Shown here piece after piece: positions 1 through 5,016 of a stretch of 5,016 nt of DNA. This DNA comes from Chloroflexota bacterium (GTDB taxonomy: Bacteria; Chloroflexota; Anaerolineae; Aggregatilineales; Phototrophicaceae). How positions within the stretch are numbered: position 1 is the stretch's first letter; each line of letters starts with the position of its first letter. The stretch spans positions 1 through 5,016 of the forward strand of contig JAEVZT010000364.1 of assembly GCA_023392115.1 (NCBI GenBank), given 5' to 3'. Position numbers and translations under genes: made by a program. The notes under the pieces were generated by a model. It was not told the origin of the DNA, did no database searches, and saw nothing but the letters and a program-made list of their open reading frames with translations.

Positions 1-29
1 GCGCTACCAAGCTGCGCTACGCCCCGTAA
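1..29 (+). CDS. possible 3' end of an upstream gene (partial)
   Basis: The frame beginning at base 3 is open from the window edge and stops at TAA 27-29. It would encode the last eight residues, ATKLRYAP, of an upstream protein. Six of its eight codons end in G or C, as in the confident genes nearby, while the frame beginning at base 1 looks poorer by this test. Eight codons are too few to identify a product, and the frame could be open by chance. This is a weak call. Confidence 0.2.
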
Positions 30-110
30 TGTCGACTAAGTGTAATGGACGCCGCGCCAATAATCAAGAGCGATCTTGACGCTGGTTTGCGGTAAACTTT
101 GCCCAATCTG

Positions 111-120
111 AGGGGAAAGG
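111..120 (+). promoter_or_regulatory. ribosome binding site fixing the start at 129
   Basis: The purine stretch AGGGGAAAGG ends 8 bases before ATG 129. A TTG at 99 is in the same frame but lies upstream of this site and has no comparable Shine-Dalgarno sequence, so ATG 129 is preferred. Confidence 0.6.
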
Positions 121-128
121 ACTGGACG

Positions 129-506
129 ATGATCGACAGGGCATCGGTACAGACTTGGCTTGACAAGTACATCGAGGCGTGGCGCACGTATGACCGGCAG
201 CAGATCGCCGACCTGTTCGCCGAGAACGCGGTTTATCACCATGACCCGTTCGACGAGGGCGATCAGGGGCGCGAGGCGATCATCGCCAACTGGCTGGAGA
301 ATCCCGACAAGCCGGGATCATGGAAAGCCGAGTATCACCCGCTCGCCGTTGAAGGCAATACGGCGGTGGTCAACGGTCAGACGCACTATTTCAACGACGA
401 CGGCTCGCTCCGCCAGATGTTCGCCAACCTCTTCGTCATCCGCTTCGATGACGCGGGAAAGTGCGTTGAATTCACCGAGTGGTATATGACGCCGCAGCGA
501 GGTTAA
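129..506 (+). CDS. NTF2-like / SnoaL-like domain protein
   Basis: This is a 125-residue soluble protein with no signal peptide or membrane segment. Its length and pattern fit a single alpha+beta cone fold of the NTF2/SnoaL superfamily. An N-terminal helix carries W10, Y14 and AW 17-18. The segment LFAENAVYHHDPFDE (29-43) matches the family's common pattern of a helix followed by acidic or aromatic pocket residues. GREAI follows at 48-52, and the final strands include FVIRFDDAGKCVEFTEWYM (102-120). Family members include small enzymes such as polyketide cyclases and ketosteroid isomerases, as well as non-enzymatic ligand-binding proteins, so no reaction can be assigned. H37, H38, D39 and H86 are candidate pocket residues. 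The gene leads a three-gene run and stops 5 bases before the phosphatidyltransferase start, so a link to lipid metabolism is possible but unproven. Fold assignment is fairly firm; function is unknown. Confidence 0.8.
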   Translation: MIDRASVQTWLDKYIEAWRTYDRQQIADLFAENAVYHHDPFDEGDQGREAIIANWLENPDKPGSWKAEYHPLAVEGNTAVVNGQTHYFNDDGSLRQMFANLFVIRFDDAGKCVEFTEWYMTPQRG

Positions 507-511
507 GTCGA

Positions 512-1126
512 ATGTCGCAGCAGCCAACACCCGTCACCCTGTCTGACCGGATGCGCGCCCTGACCGGCGGACTGACGCGACGCGCCGGGGCATTTGTTCA
601 CGGCATGGGCATTCACCCCGATACGATCACGATCGTCGGCTTGATCGTCGTGGCGATCGGCGCGCTGTTCATCGCGCAGGGGCAGCTTCTCAATGGCGGG
701 ATTCTGCTGCTGATCAGCCTGCCGCTCGACGCGCTCGACGGGGCGGTGGCGCGGGCGATGGGGCGCACCGATCGCTTCGGCGCGGTGCTCGATTCGACGC
801 TCGATCGCTACGCCGACGGGCTGATTTTCGGCGCGCTGGCTTACTACTTCGCGACCGTCGATCAGTACGACAATCTGCTCTTAAGTCTGGCATCCCTGAT
901 GGGCAGTTTTGTGGTAAGCTATGTCCGCGCGCGCGCTGGCGAAGCCGATCTTTCCGTTAAAATAGGACTGTTTTCGCGTTTCGAGCGAGTCGTTGCGCTG
1001 CTGCTGATGCTGTTTGTGCCGCCGCTGCTGGTGCCGATGCTGTGGGTACTGGCGCTGGGGACGAATGTCACTGGCTTGCAGCGCTTGTGGTTCGTTTATA
1101 AATATCTTGACAAGACCGAGGCATGA
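512..1126 (+). CDS. CDP-alcohol phosphatidyltransferase, phosphatidylinositol-phosphate-synthase-like
   Basis: This 204-residue membrane enzyme should move a phosphatidyl group from CDP-diacylglycerol to an alcohol acceptor, releasing CMP. The full class signature D-x2-D-G-x2-A-R-x8-G-x3-D-x3-D is present as D73, D76, G77, A80, R81, G90, D94 and D98; these aspartates bind metal and the CDP group. Hydrophobic segments lie near 39-55, 60-72, 101-115, 122-138 and 160-183. After the signature, the segments FGAVLDSTLDRYADG (89-103), SYVRARAGE (136-144) and SRFER (155-159) resemble actinobacterial phosphatidylinositol-phosphate synthases rather than PgsA-type phosphatidylglycerophosphate synthases, which usually show LDPLADK. 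Inositol phosphate is therefore the suggested acceptor, by inference only. ATG 512 is preferred over an in-frame GTG at 479 because GAGG (499-502) sits 9 bases upstream and the GTG lies inside the previous gene. The stop overlaps an ATG at 1123. Confidence 0.88.
   Translation: MSQQPTPVTLSDRMRALTGGLTRRAGAFVHGMGIHPDTITIVGLIVVAIGALFIAQGQLLNGGILLLISLPLDALDGAVARAMGRTDRFGAVLDSTLDRYADGLIFGALAYYFATVDQYDNLLLSLASLMGSFVVSYVRARAGEADLSVKIGLFSRFERVVALLLMLFVPPLLVPMLWVLALGTNVTGLQRLWFVYKYLDKTEA
1118..1121 (+). promoter_or_regulatory. ribosome binding site deciding the lgt start
   Basis: GAGG lies 1 base before ATG 1123 but 7 bases before ATG 1129. Only the second spacing is workable, which favours the start at 1129. 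ATG 1123 would give a classic ATGA overlap with the previous stop and remains possible; the difference is two residues. Confidence 0.45.
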
Positions 1127-1128
1127 TT

Positions 1129-2013
1129 ATGGAGTTCCAATCCGAATACGTCGTCCTGTTTGACCGGTTGCAGGTGCGCTACTACGGGATCATCATCGTC
1201 GCTGCTATGCTGGTCGCGGCGATGGTGGCGGCTCGGTTGGCGAAGCGCGACGGTCGCGACCCTGATCACGTCTGGGGGGCGCTGACATGGGCGATCATCC
1301 CCGCGATCGTGCTGGCGCGTCTGTGGTTCGTCATCTTCCCGCCGGCGGCGGTTGTCGAGCAGGGCATGGACTTGAACTGGTTCCTGCAGAACATCGGCAA
1401 CCTGCAAAACGGTCCGCTCGCCATCTGGAGCGGCGGCTTGAGCATCTTCGGCGCGGTGCTCGGCGGCTTGCTCGGCGCGTATATTTACCTGCGCCGGAAC
1501 AACCTGCCGGTCGCGCCGTGGCTCGACATCGCCGGCGTGGCGCTGCCGCTCGGTCAGGCGATCGGGCGCTGGGCGAACTTCGTCAATCAGGAGCTGTACG
1601 GCACGGTCACCGAACTGCCGTGGGGCATCTTGATCGACGCGCAGCACCGCGTTTCGCCGTACCGCAGTTTGGTCGACTACCCGCAGGCGACGACGCGCTT
1701 TCACCCGCTGTTCCTGTACGAATCGCTGTGGAATCTGCTGGCGTTCATCATCCTGCTGAACGTCTTCCTGCGCAACCGAAAGTCGCTGCGCTACGGCGAT
1801 TTCTTCTTGATTTACCTGATGCAGTACTCGTTTATCCGCTTCCTGCTTGAGTTCTTGCGCGTCGAGATCGCCTACATCCCCGGCACGTCGCTCAACTCGT
1901 CGCAGGTGACGAGCGCGATCATGTTCTTCATCGCGCTTGCCATCTTCATCTACCGCCGCCGCACCGTGCCGACGGCAGGTGAGCAGCAGCAGCCAGCAGT
2001 CAAGCAGGCGTAA
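1129..2013 (+). CDS. lgt: phosphatidylglycerol-prolipoprotein diacylglyceryl transferase (Lgt)
   Basis: Lgt transfers diacylglycerol from phosphatidylglycerol to the lipobox cysteine of prolipoproteins, the first step of lipoprotein maturation, in the cytoplasmic membrane. The 294-residue length is normal, with about seven membrane segments. The Lgt signature GRWANFVNQELYG is at 146-158 and keeps the residues equivalent to E. coli R143, N146, E151 and G154 (here R147, N150, E155, G158). Y19 in RYYG matches Y26, and R237 and E241 in IRFLLEFLR match R239 and E243. HPLFLYESLWN (192-202) is the usual segment before the sixth helix. One departure is clear: the motif usually written GG-x-x-x-H, containing E. 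coli H103, reads GGLSIFG here, so F107 replaces the histidine. The charged, glutamine-rich tail (281-294) is a typical cytoplasmic end. It is the last gene of the run, 2 bases after the phosphatidyltransferase stop and followed by a strong terminator. Confidence 0.95.
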   Translation: MEFQSEYVVLFDRLQVRYYGIIIVAAMLVAAMVAARLAKRDGRDPDHVWGALTWAIIPAIVLARLWFVIFPPAAVVEQGMDLNWFLQNIGNLQNGPLAIWSGGLSIFGAVLGGLLGAYIYLRRNNLPVAPWLDIAGVALPLGQAIGRWANFVNQELYGTVTELPWGILIDAQHRVSPYRSLVDYPQATTRFHPLFLYESLWNLLAFIILLNVFLRNRKSLRYGDFFLIYLMQYSFIRFLLEFLRVEIAYIPGTSLNSSQVTSAIMFFIALAIFIYRRRTVPTAGEQQQPAVKQA

Positions 2014-2019
2014 GTCGAG

Positions 2020-2047
2020 TTCAGAGTTGACAGTCAACAGTTCACAG
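2020..2047 (+). repeat. four degenerate heptanucleotide tandem repeats
   Basis: Four successive 7-base units can be read: TTCAGAG, TTGACAG, TCAACAG and TTCACAG. Every unit starts with T, has A at positions 4 and 6, and ends in G. They begin 6 bases after the lgt stop, and the last unit is part of the terminator stem. GTTGAC-A-GTCAAC (2026-2038) is also a small palindrome within the array. Short heptameric repeats between genes are known in some bacteria, for example the STRR repeats of heterocystous cyanobacteria. Whether this is the same kind of element is unknown. Confidence 0.5.
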
Positions 2048-2080
2048 TGAGAATCGGTGTCACTGTGAACTGTTTTTGTT
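2036..2080 (+). terminator. Rho-independent terminator after lgt
   Basis: A perfect 15-bp inverted repeat (AACAGTTCACAGTGA, 2036-2050, pairing with 2060-2074) encloses a 9-base loop. It runs into TTTTT at 2073-2077 followed by GTT. The stem is long but only about 40% GC. It lies 22 bases after the lgt stop. The symmetry would also suit a dimeric repressor, and it sits directly before the toxin-antitoxin genes, so a second role as an operator is possible. The minus-strand side has no T-tract, so a bidirectional terminator is unlikely. Confidence 0.8.
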
Positions 2081-2085
2081 ATACG
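2077..2085 (+). promoter_or_regulatory. candidate extended -10 promoter for the toxin-antitoxin pair
   Basis: TG-T-TATACG fits a TGn extended -10 with TATA intact and weak last two bases. No good -35 box is visible at the usual distance, which extended -10 promoters can tolerate. Transcription would start near 2092, just before the AAGGAG site, and the hairpin lies where RNA polymerase would contact upstream DNA. It is a pattern match only. Confidence 0.3.
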
Positions 2086-2096
2086 CTGGTGATGTG

Positions 2097-2102
2097 AAGG
2101 AG
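2097..2102 (+). promoter_or_regulatory. strong ribosome binding site for the MNT antitoxin
   Basis: AAGGAG lies 6 bases before ATG 2109, a near-ideal Shine-Dalgarno site. It rules out the in-frame TTG at 2076, which lies in the terminator T-tract. Confidence 0.75.
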
Positions 2103-2108
2103 CAGCGC

Positions 2109-2411
2109 ATGATCAGTGAACGTGTTCCTGTGTCATATGAGGCGATCGCCGAGTTCTGTCAGCGGCATCATATTCGCCGCTTCGCGCTGTTCGGTTCGGT
2201 GCTGCGCGACGATTTCCGCCCCGACAGCGATATCGACGTGCTGGTCGAGTTTGAGCCGGGTCATGTGCCGGGGTTTTTCGGCATGACAGCGATTCAACTT
2301 GAACTCGCCGAGCTGATCGGGCAGCCCGTCGACCTGCGGACGCCTGCGGAGTTGAGCCGCTATTTTCGTCAAGATGTCCTCGCACGCGCTCAGGTTATAT
2401 ATGCCGCTTGA
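2109..2411 (+). CDS. mntA: MNT-domain nucleotidyltransferase antitoxin (MntA type)
   Basis: This 100-residue protein is a minimal nucleotidyltransferase of the pol-beta superfamily, which is the usual length for MNT antitoxins. The hallmark G-S-x10-D-x-D is complete: G29, S30, then D41 and D43 in SDIDVLVEF (40-48). The third metal-binding acidic residue is probably D75 in PVDLRTP (73-79). In characterised HEPN/MNT pairs the MNT protein adds AMP units to a tyrosine of its HEPN partner and so silences the partner's RNase activity. The same job is inferred here from the motifs and the neighbour. The helix FCQRHHIRRFALFGS (16-30) leads into the active site as is usual. The stop overlaps the start of the HEPN gene by 11 nt, so translation of the two is probably coupled, antitoxin first. 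The gene follows a terminator and therefore needs its own promoter. A regulatory rather than antitoxin role cannot be excluded. Confidence 0.88.
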   Translation: MISERVPVSYEAIAEFCQRHHIRRFALFGSVLRDDFRPDSDIDVLVEFEPGHVPGFFGMTAIQLELAELIGQPVDLRTPAELSRYFRQDVLARAQVIYAA

Positions 2412-2766
2412 TGATGTTTCCCGTCTGCTGCACATGCGCGATGCTGCGCGTGCTGCCTTGAAGTTCATGGAGAACGTCGAGCGGGCTGAGCTCGGCTCGA
2501 ATTTACAGCTCGTCTTTGCAGTCGTCAAGGCTGTCGAAATCATCGGCGAGGCGGCAGCCAATGTCAGCAGTTCAACCCGTGAGCAGTACTCTCAAATTCC
2601 TTGGTATCTGATCGTCGGGATGCGAAATCGGCTTGTACACGGCTATTTCGATGTCGATCTCGATCAGGTCTGGTCGACCGTGACCGAAGACCTACCACCC
2701 TTGCTGGTGGAACTAGAGAAGATTCTTCCCGACGTGCCACCGGACTACCGTTCACCTTTTGTTTAG
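2401..2766 (+). CDS. hepT: HEPN-domain RNase toxin (HepT / DUF86 family)
   Basis: This is a 121-residue, mostly helical protein of the HepT-like DUF86 family. The RNase motif R-x4-H-x-Y is intact in RNRLVHGYFDVD (75-86), with R75, H80 and Y82. In characterised HepT toxins R and H are needed for RNA cleavage, and the tyrosine is the AMPylation target of the MNT partner. The preceding IPWYLIVGMRN (66-76) and the earlier AVEIIGEAA (44-52) are standard family segments. The C-terminal helix around DLPPLLVELEKIL (97-109) is also usual, so the toxin looks full length and active. ATG 2401 is chosen because CAGG (2391-2394) lies 6 bases upstream and the protein then starts at the expected family position; an in-frame ATG at 2374 would add nine residues deep in the antitoxin gene. 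Third codon positions look less GC-rich than in the flanking genes, consistent with acquisition as a mobile module. No terminator is evident after the stop. Confidence 0.88.
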   Translation: MPLDDVSRLLHMRDAARAALKFMENVERAELGSNLQLVFAVVKAVEIIGEAAANVSSSTREQYSQIPWYLIVGMRNRLVHGYFDVDLDQVWSTVTEDLPPLLVELEKILPDVPPDYRSPFV

Positions 2767-2785
2767 GCTTTGCGCTGAACTGTTG

Positions 2786-2794
2786 TGCGATAAT
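2786..2794 (+). promoter_or_regulatory. candidate extended -10 promoter for the ABC transporter
   Basis: TG-C-GATAAT fits a TGn extended -10, with GATAAT differing from TATAAT at the first base only. It lies 39 bases before ATG 2834, giving a leader of roughly 30 bases. No convincing -35 box is seen. The stretch 2767-2833 holds no gene and no hairpin with a T-tract. Confidence 0.4.
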
Positions 2795-2833
2795 GGGGTG
2801 ATTTCAACGTCCGCGTGTTGAGTCTCCCACACC

Positions 2834-3775
2834 ATGATCGAATCCCATGCATTAACCAAGTATTATGACGACTTTCTGGCAGTCGACTCCGTCTCGCTGA
2901 ACATCCCCGCCGGGACGGTGCTGGCGCTGCTGGGACCCAACGGCGCGGGCAAGACGACGACCGTTCGCATGTTGACGTCGATCCTCGCGCCGTCGTCGGG
3001 ATGGGCGCGCGTTGCCGGCTTCGACGTGGTCAAAGAGCCGGAGCGCGTCCGCGCGCACGTCGGCGTGCTGACCGAACAGCACGGCTTGTACGAGCGCATG
3101 AAAGCCGTCGAATACCTCGACTTCTTCGGGCAGGTCTATCACCTGCCGGCGGACGTGCGCCGCAAACGCACGCTCGACCTGATGGAGCATTTCGGGCTGT
3201 CGTTCGCGCTGAAGAAGACGCTCGGCGAGTACTCCAAAGGCATGAAACAGATGCTGGCGCTGGTGCGGGCGATGCTCCACGACCCGCCGGTGCTGCTGCT
3301 CGACGAACCAACCTCGGCGATGGATCCGCAGAGCGCGAAGCTGGTGCGCGATGCGATCATCGAGCTTCAGCGCGACGAACGCACTTTCCTCATCACGACG
3401 CATAACCTGACCGAAGCCCAGCAGCTTGCCAACCGTATCGCCATTATCCGGCAGGGGAAAATCATTGCCAGCGGCGATTTCGAAGCGCTGGCGCGGCGTT
3501 TTGTCGGCGAGCCGCTGATGGAACTGCGCGTCGGCGGGCAGTTGAACGGGCTGGCAAAAGACATCGGCGATATGGTGGCGGTCGAAGCGTCGGGCGACGA
3601 CTGGCTGCGCTTCCGCGTTCCCGACCCGAACACAACAAATCCGGCGCTGATCCGGCGGGTGATGGCGCTCGGCGTCGACGTCGTCACGCTCGCGCCGGTG
3701 TCGCAAACGCTCGAAGATATTTACCTGCAAGTCGTCAAAGAAGATGAACAGCACGAGGGACAGCATGACGGCTAG
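2834..3775 (+). CDS. ABC-2 type exporter ATP-binding protein
   Basis: This 313-residue ATPase would power a membrane exporter made with the next gene. Walker A is GPNGAGKT (34-41) and the Q-loop glutamine is Q82 in TEQHGLY. The signature is the variant YSKGM (133-137), followed by KQM where LSGGQ-type proteins usually have Q-R. Walker B is VLLLDEP with D157 and E158, the D-loop is SAMD (161-164), and the switch histidine is H190 in ITTHN. The layout resembles CcmA/NatA-type subunits that pair with ABC-2 permeases. Residues from about 225 form the accessory C-terminal domain seen in that group, ending in TLEDIYLQVV (292-301), the usual closing motif. The substrate cannot be told from the ATPase; drug, sodium, lipid or polysaccharide export are all known in the group. 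The start is the expected one (MIESHALTKYY), though no strong Shine-Dalgarno site precedes it. The last 11 bases overlap the permease start. Confidence 0.93.
   Translation: MIESHALTKYYDDFLAVDSVSLNIPAGTVLALLGPNGAGKTTTVRMLTSILAPSSGWARVAGFDVVKEPERVRAHVGVLTEQHGLYERMKAVEYLDFFGQVYHLPADVRRKRTLDLMEHFGLSFALKKTLGEYSKGMKQMLALVRAMLHDPPVLLLDEPTSAMDPQSAKLVRDAIIELQRDERTFLITTHNLTEAQQLANRIAIIRQGKIIASGDFEALARRFVGEPLMELRVGGQLNGLAKDIGDMVAVEASGDDWLRFRVPDPNTTNPALIRRVMALGVDVVTLAPVSQTLEDIYLQVVKEDEQHEGQHDG
3755..3760 (+). promoter_or_regulatory. ribosome binding site for the permease
   Basis: GAGGGA ends 4 bases before ATG 3765 (GAGG alone gives a spacing of 6). It lies inside the end of the ATPase gene and supports a coupled start within the 11-nt overlap. 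Confidence 0.6.
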
Positions 3776-5016
3776 CACGATCGCCGACCGCAGTTTTGAC
3801 AGAGGGGGCGGCATCCGCCGCACCTTGAGCAACGCGCTGATCGTGACGCGGCGCGAAGTCCGCGACAGCTTGCGCGACTGGCGCATCATCGCGCCGATCC
3901 TGATCCTGACGTTCCTGTTCCCGTTTCTGGCGCAGTTCGTCGCCGGGCGCTTCGCCGGGTTCGTCGAGGGCTTTGGCGCGCAGATCATCGGCGAACGGAT
4001 GATCCCGTTTCTGCTGATGATCGTCGGCTTCTTTCCGATCTCGATCTCGCTGGTGATCGCGCTCGAAACGTTCGTCGGCGAAAAGGAACGGCGCAGCCTT
4101 GAGCCGCTCTTGAGCACACCGCTGACGAATACCGAACTCTATATCGGCAAGATGCTCTCGGCGATGCTGCCGCCGCTGATTTCGAGTTATGGCGGCATGG
4201 CGGTCTATTTAGGCAGTCTGTTGTTCGGCGATTTGGCTTGGCGTCCGCAGCCGGTGTTGATCTTCCAGATCGTGCTGCTGACGACGGCGCAGGCGCTTGT
4301 CATGATCACCGGCGCGGTCGTCGTTAGCAGCCAGACGACGAGCACGCGCGCCGCCAATTTGCTTGCCAGCTTCATCATTATCCCGATGACGCTCGTCATT
4401 CAGGGCGAGAGCGCGATCATGTTTCTCGCGCCGGACGCCGACTCGCCGAACGGGATCGGCGCGTTGTGGGCAATTATCGCCGGGATGCTGGTGGTCGTCG
4501 TGCTGCTGCTGCGCGTCGGCAACAGCATTTTCAACCGCGAAGAACTACTTGGACGGACGATTGACGCCATCAACCTGCGCGGCGCGGTCGCGAAAGTCTG
4601 GCGCTATATCGTCGCCGCTGACGAGGCGGGAACGCCCGCGCGCGGCGTGATCGACTGGTACAAGCGCGGCATACCGATGAGCGTGCGCCGTCTCGGGCTG
4701 GCGCTGCCGGTGACAACCGCCGTGTTCCTCGCCGCCTTCATCGCCGGCGTGATCATCGGGCAGATGCCGCAGTGGCAGTTAGGGCTGCCGCGCGACCTGC
4801 CGCTGCCCGGCGTCGCGCGTAATATCGATTTGTACACGAACGTGATGTTCGGCGGTCATGCCGTGCGCGCGATCGCGATGCAGAACGGGCGCATCCTGCT
4901 CGGCGCGACGCTGCTCGGCGCATTCACGTTCGGCTCGGCGGCGCTCATCCTAACGCCCGCCGCGTACCTGATCCTCGGCTATATTTTGAGCCAACTGGTG
5001 ATCTCCGGCTATAACC
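3765..5016 (+). CDS. ABC-2 type permease with SpoIIM-like C-terminal region (partial)
   Basis: The frame from ATG 3765 stays open to the window edge: 417 codons and no stop, so the C-terminus is missing. The first helix is about 40-60. Then come a helix at 80-102, the cytoplasmic motif ETFVGEKERRSLEPLLSTPL (101-120) and NTELYIGK (122-129), which is the typical ABC-2 permease coupling segment. More helices follow near 131-152, 163-189, 196-220 and 231-250. An unusual soluble stretch, roughly 251-308 and rich in charges, comes next. Further helices lie at 309-334 and in a final hydrophobic region at 376-415. The last part, from LYTNVMFGG (357-365) through RILLGATLLGAFTFG (376-390), resembles the SpoIIM/DUF95 membrane family, suggesting a fusion. 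It should form the membrane channel for the ATPase encoded just upstream. The substrate is unknown. The ABC-2 assignment is firm; the SpoIIM-like assignment is tentative. Confidence 0.88.
   Translation, partial: MTASTIADRSFDRGGGIRRTLSNALIVTRREVRDSLRDWRIIAPILILTFLFPFLAQFVAGRFAGFVEGFGAQIIGERMIPFLLMIVGFFPISISLVIALETFVGEKERRSLEPLLSTPLTNTELYIGKMLSAMLPPLISSYGGMAVYLGSLLFGDLAWRPQPVLIFQIVLLTTAQALVMITGAVVVSSQTTSTRAANLLASFIIIPMTLVIQGESAIMFLAPDADSPNGIGALWAIIAGMLVVVVLLLRVGNSIFNREELLGRTIDAINLRGAVAKVWRYIVAADEAGTPARGVIDWYKRGIPMSVRRLGLALPVTTAVFLAAFIAGVIIGQMPQWQLGLPRDLPLPGVARNIDLYTNVMFGGHAVRAIAMQNGRILLGATLLGAFTFGSAALILTPAAYLILGYILSQLVISGYN

Noticed and set aside
65..78. Small hairpin CAAGA-GCGA-TCTTG before the first gene
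   Set aside because: It has only 5 bp, no T-tract and no other structure around it, so it is too likely by chance to call a regulatory element.
76..104. Promoter with a TTGACG -35 box before the first gene
   Set aside because: TTGACG (76-81) is a good -35, but at 17 bases the -10 would be TTGCCC, and the nearby TAAACT (93-98) is only 11 bases away. No credible pair was found.
1096..2037. Long open frame on the minus strand opposite lgt (313 codons)
   Set aside because: It is rich in R, D, Q and H with no recognisable family pattern, and it lies opposite a gene with an intact Lgt signature. Such antisense frames are expected in GC-rich DNA.
2020..2080. CRISPR array or insertion-sequence end
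   Set aside because: The units are 7 bases with no spacers, and no transposase or terminal inverted repeat pair is present in the window.
2133..2561. Minus-strand open frame across the TA genes (142 codons)
   Set aside because: It overlaps two genes with intact catalytic motifs in the expected order, and its own product shows no recognisable pattern.
2852..4117. Long open frame on the minus strand opposite the ABC transporter genes (421 codons)
   Set aside because: The composition is that of a shadow frame (R/H/Q-rich, no motif), and the + strand holds complete Walker A, signature and Walker B motifs.

Overview
The window is GC-rich, about 60% by eye, and densely packed. Every recognisable gene is on the + strand. 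It reads as a bacterial chromosome segment with two blocks of housekeeping-type genes and a compact toxin-antitoxin module between them. The best guess for the host is Chloroflexota (Anaerolineae-like). This rests on the style of the ABC-2 permease with its SpoIIM-like tail, the phosphatidylinositol-phosphate-synthase-like enzyme and the MNT/HEPN pair. It is an inference from memory of family patterns; no rRNA or marker gene is present to prove it.

Region 1 (1-2080): a possible tail of an upstream gene lies at the left edge, followed by about 100 bases without a gene. Then comes a tight three-gene run: an NTF2/SnoaL-like small protein (129-506), a CDP-alcohol phosphatidyltransferase with a complete catalytic motif (512-1126), and Lgt, the prolipoprotein diacylglyceryl transferase (1129-2013). 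Spacings are 5 nt and 2 nt, so the run is very probably one transcript. It makes a phospholipid head group and uses a phospholipid to lipidate exported proteins. A perfect 15-bp hairpin followed by a T-tract (2036-2080) ends it. The left arm of the hairpin is built from degenerate 7-base tandem repeats.

Region 2 (2077-2766): a complete MNT/HEPN toxin-antitoxin pair, with the nucleotidyltransferase antitoxin first and the HEPN RNase toxin second, overlapping by 11 nt. All expected active-site residues are present. A 9-bp direct repeat (TGAACTGTT) lies on both sides of the module.

Region 3 (2767-5016): a short intergenic stretch with an extended -10 promoter candidate leads into a two-gene ABC-2 type exporter. 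The ATPase (2834-3775) is followed, with an 11-nt overlap, by a long membrane permease that is still open at the right edge (3765-5016). The permease seems to carry an extra SpoIIM-like membrane region after the usual ABC-2 core.

Nothing here is clearly an unknown system. The most worthwhile items are the TA module with its unusual flanking repeats, the apparent permease fusion, and an Lgt that lacks the usual histidine in its GG-x-x-x-H motif.
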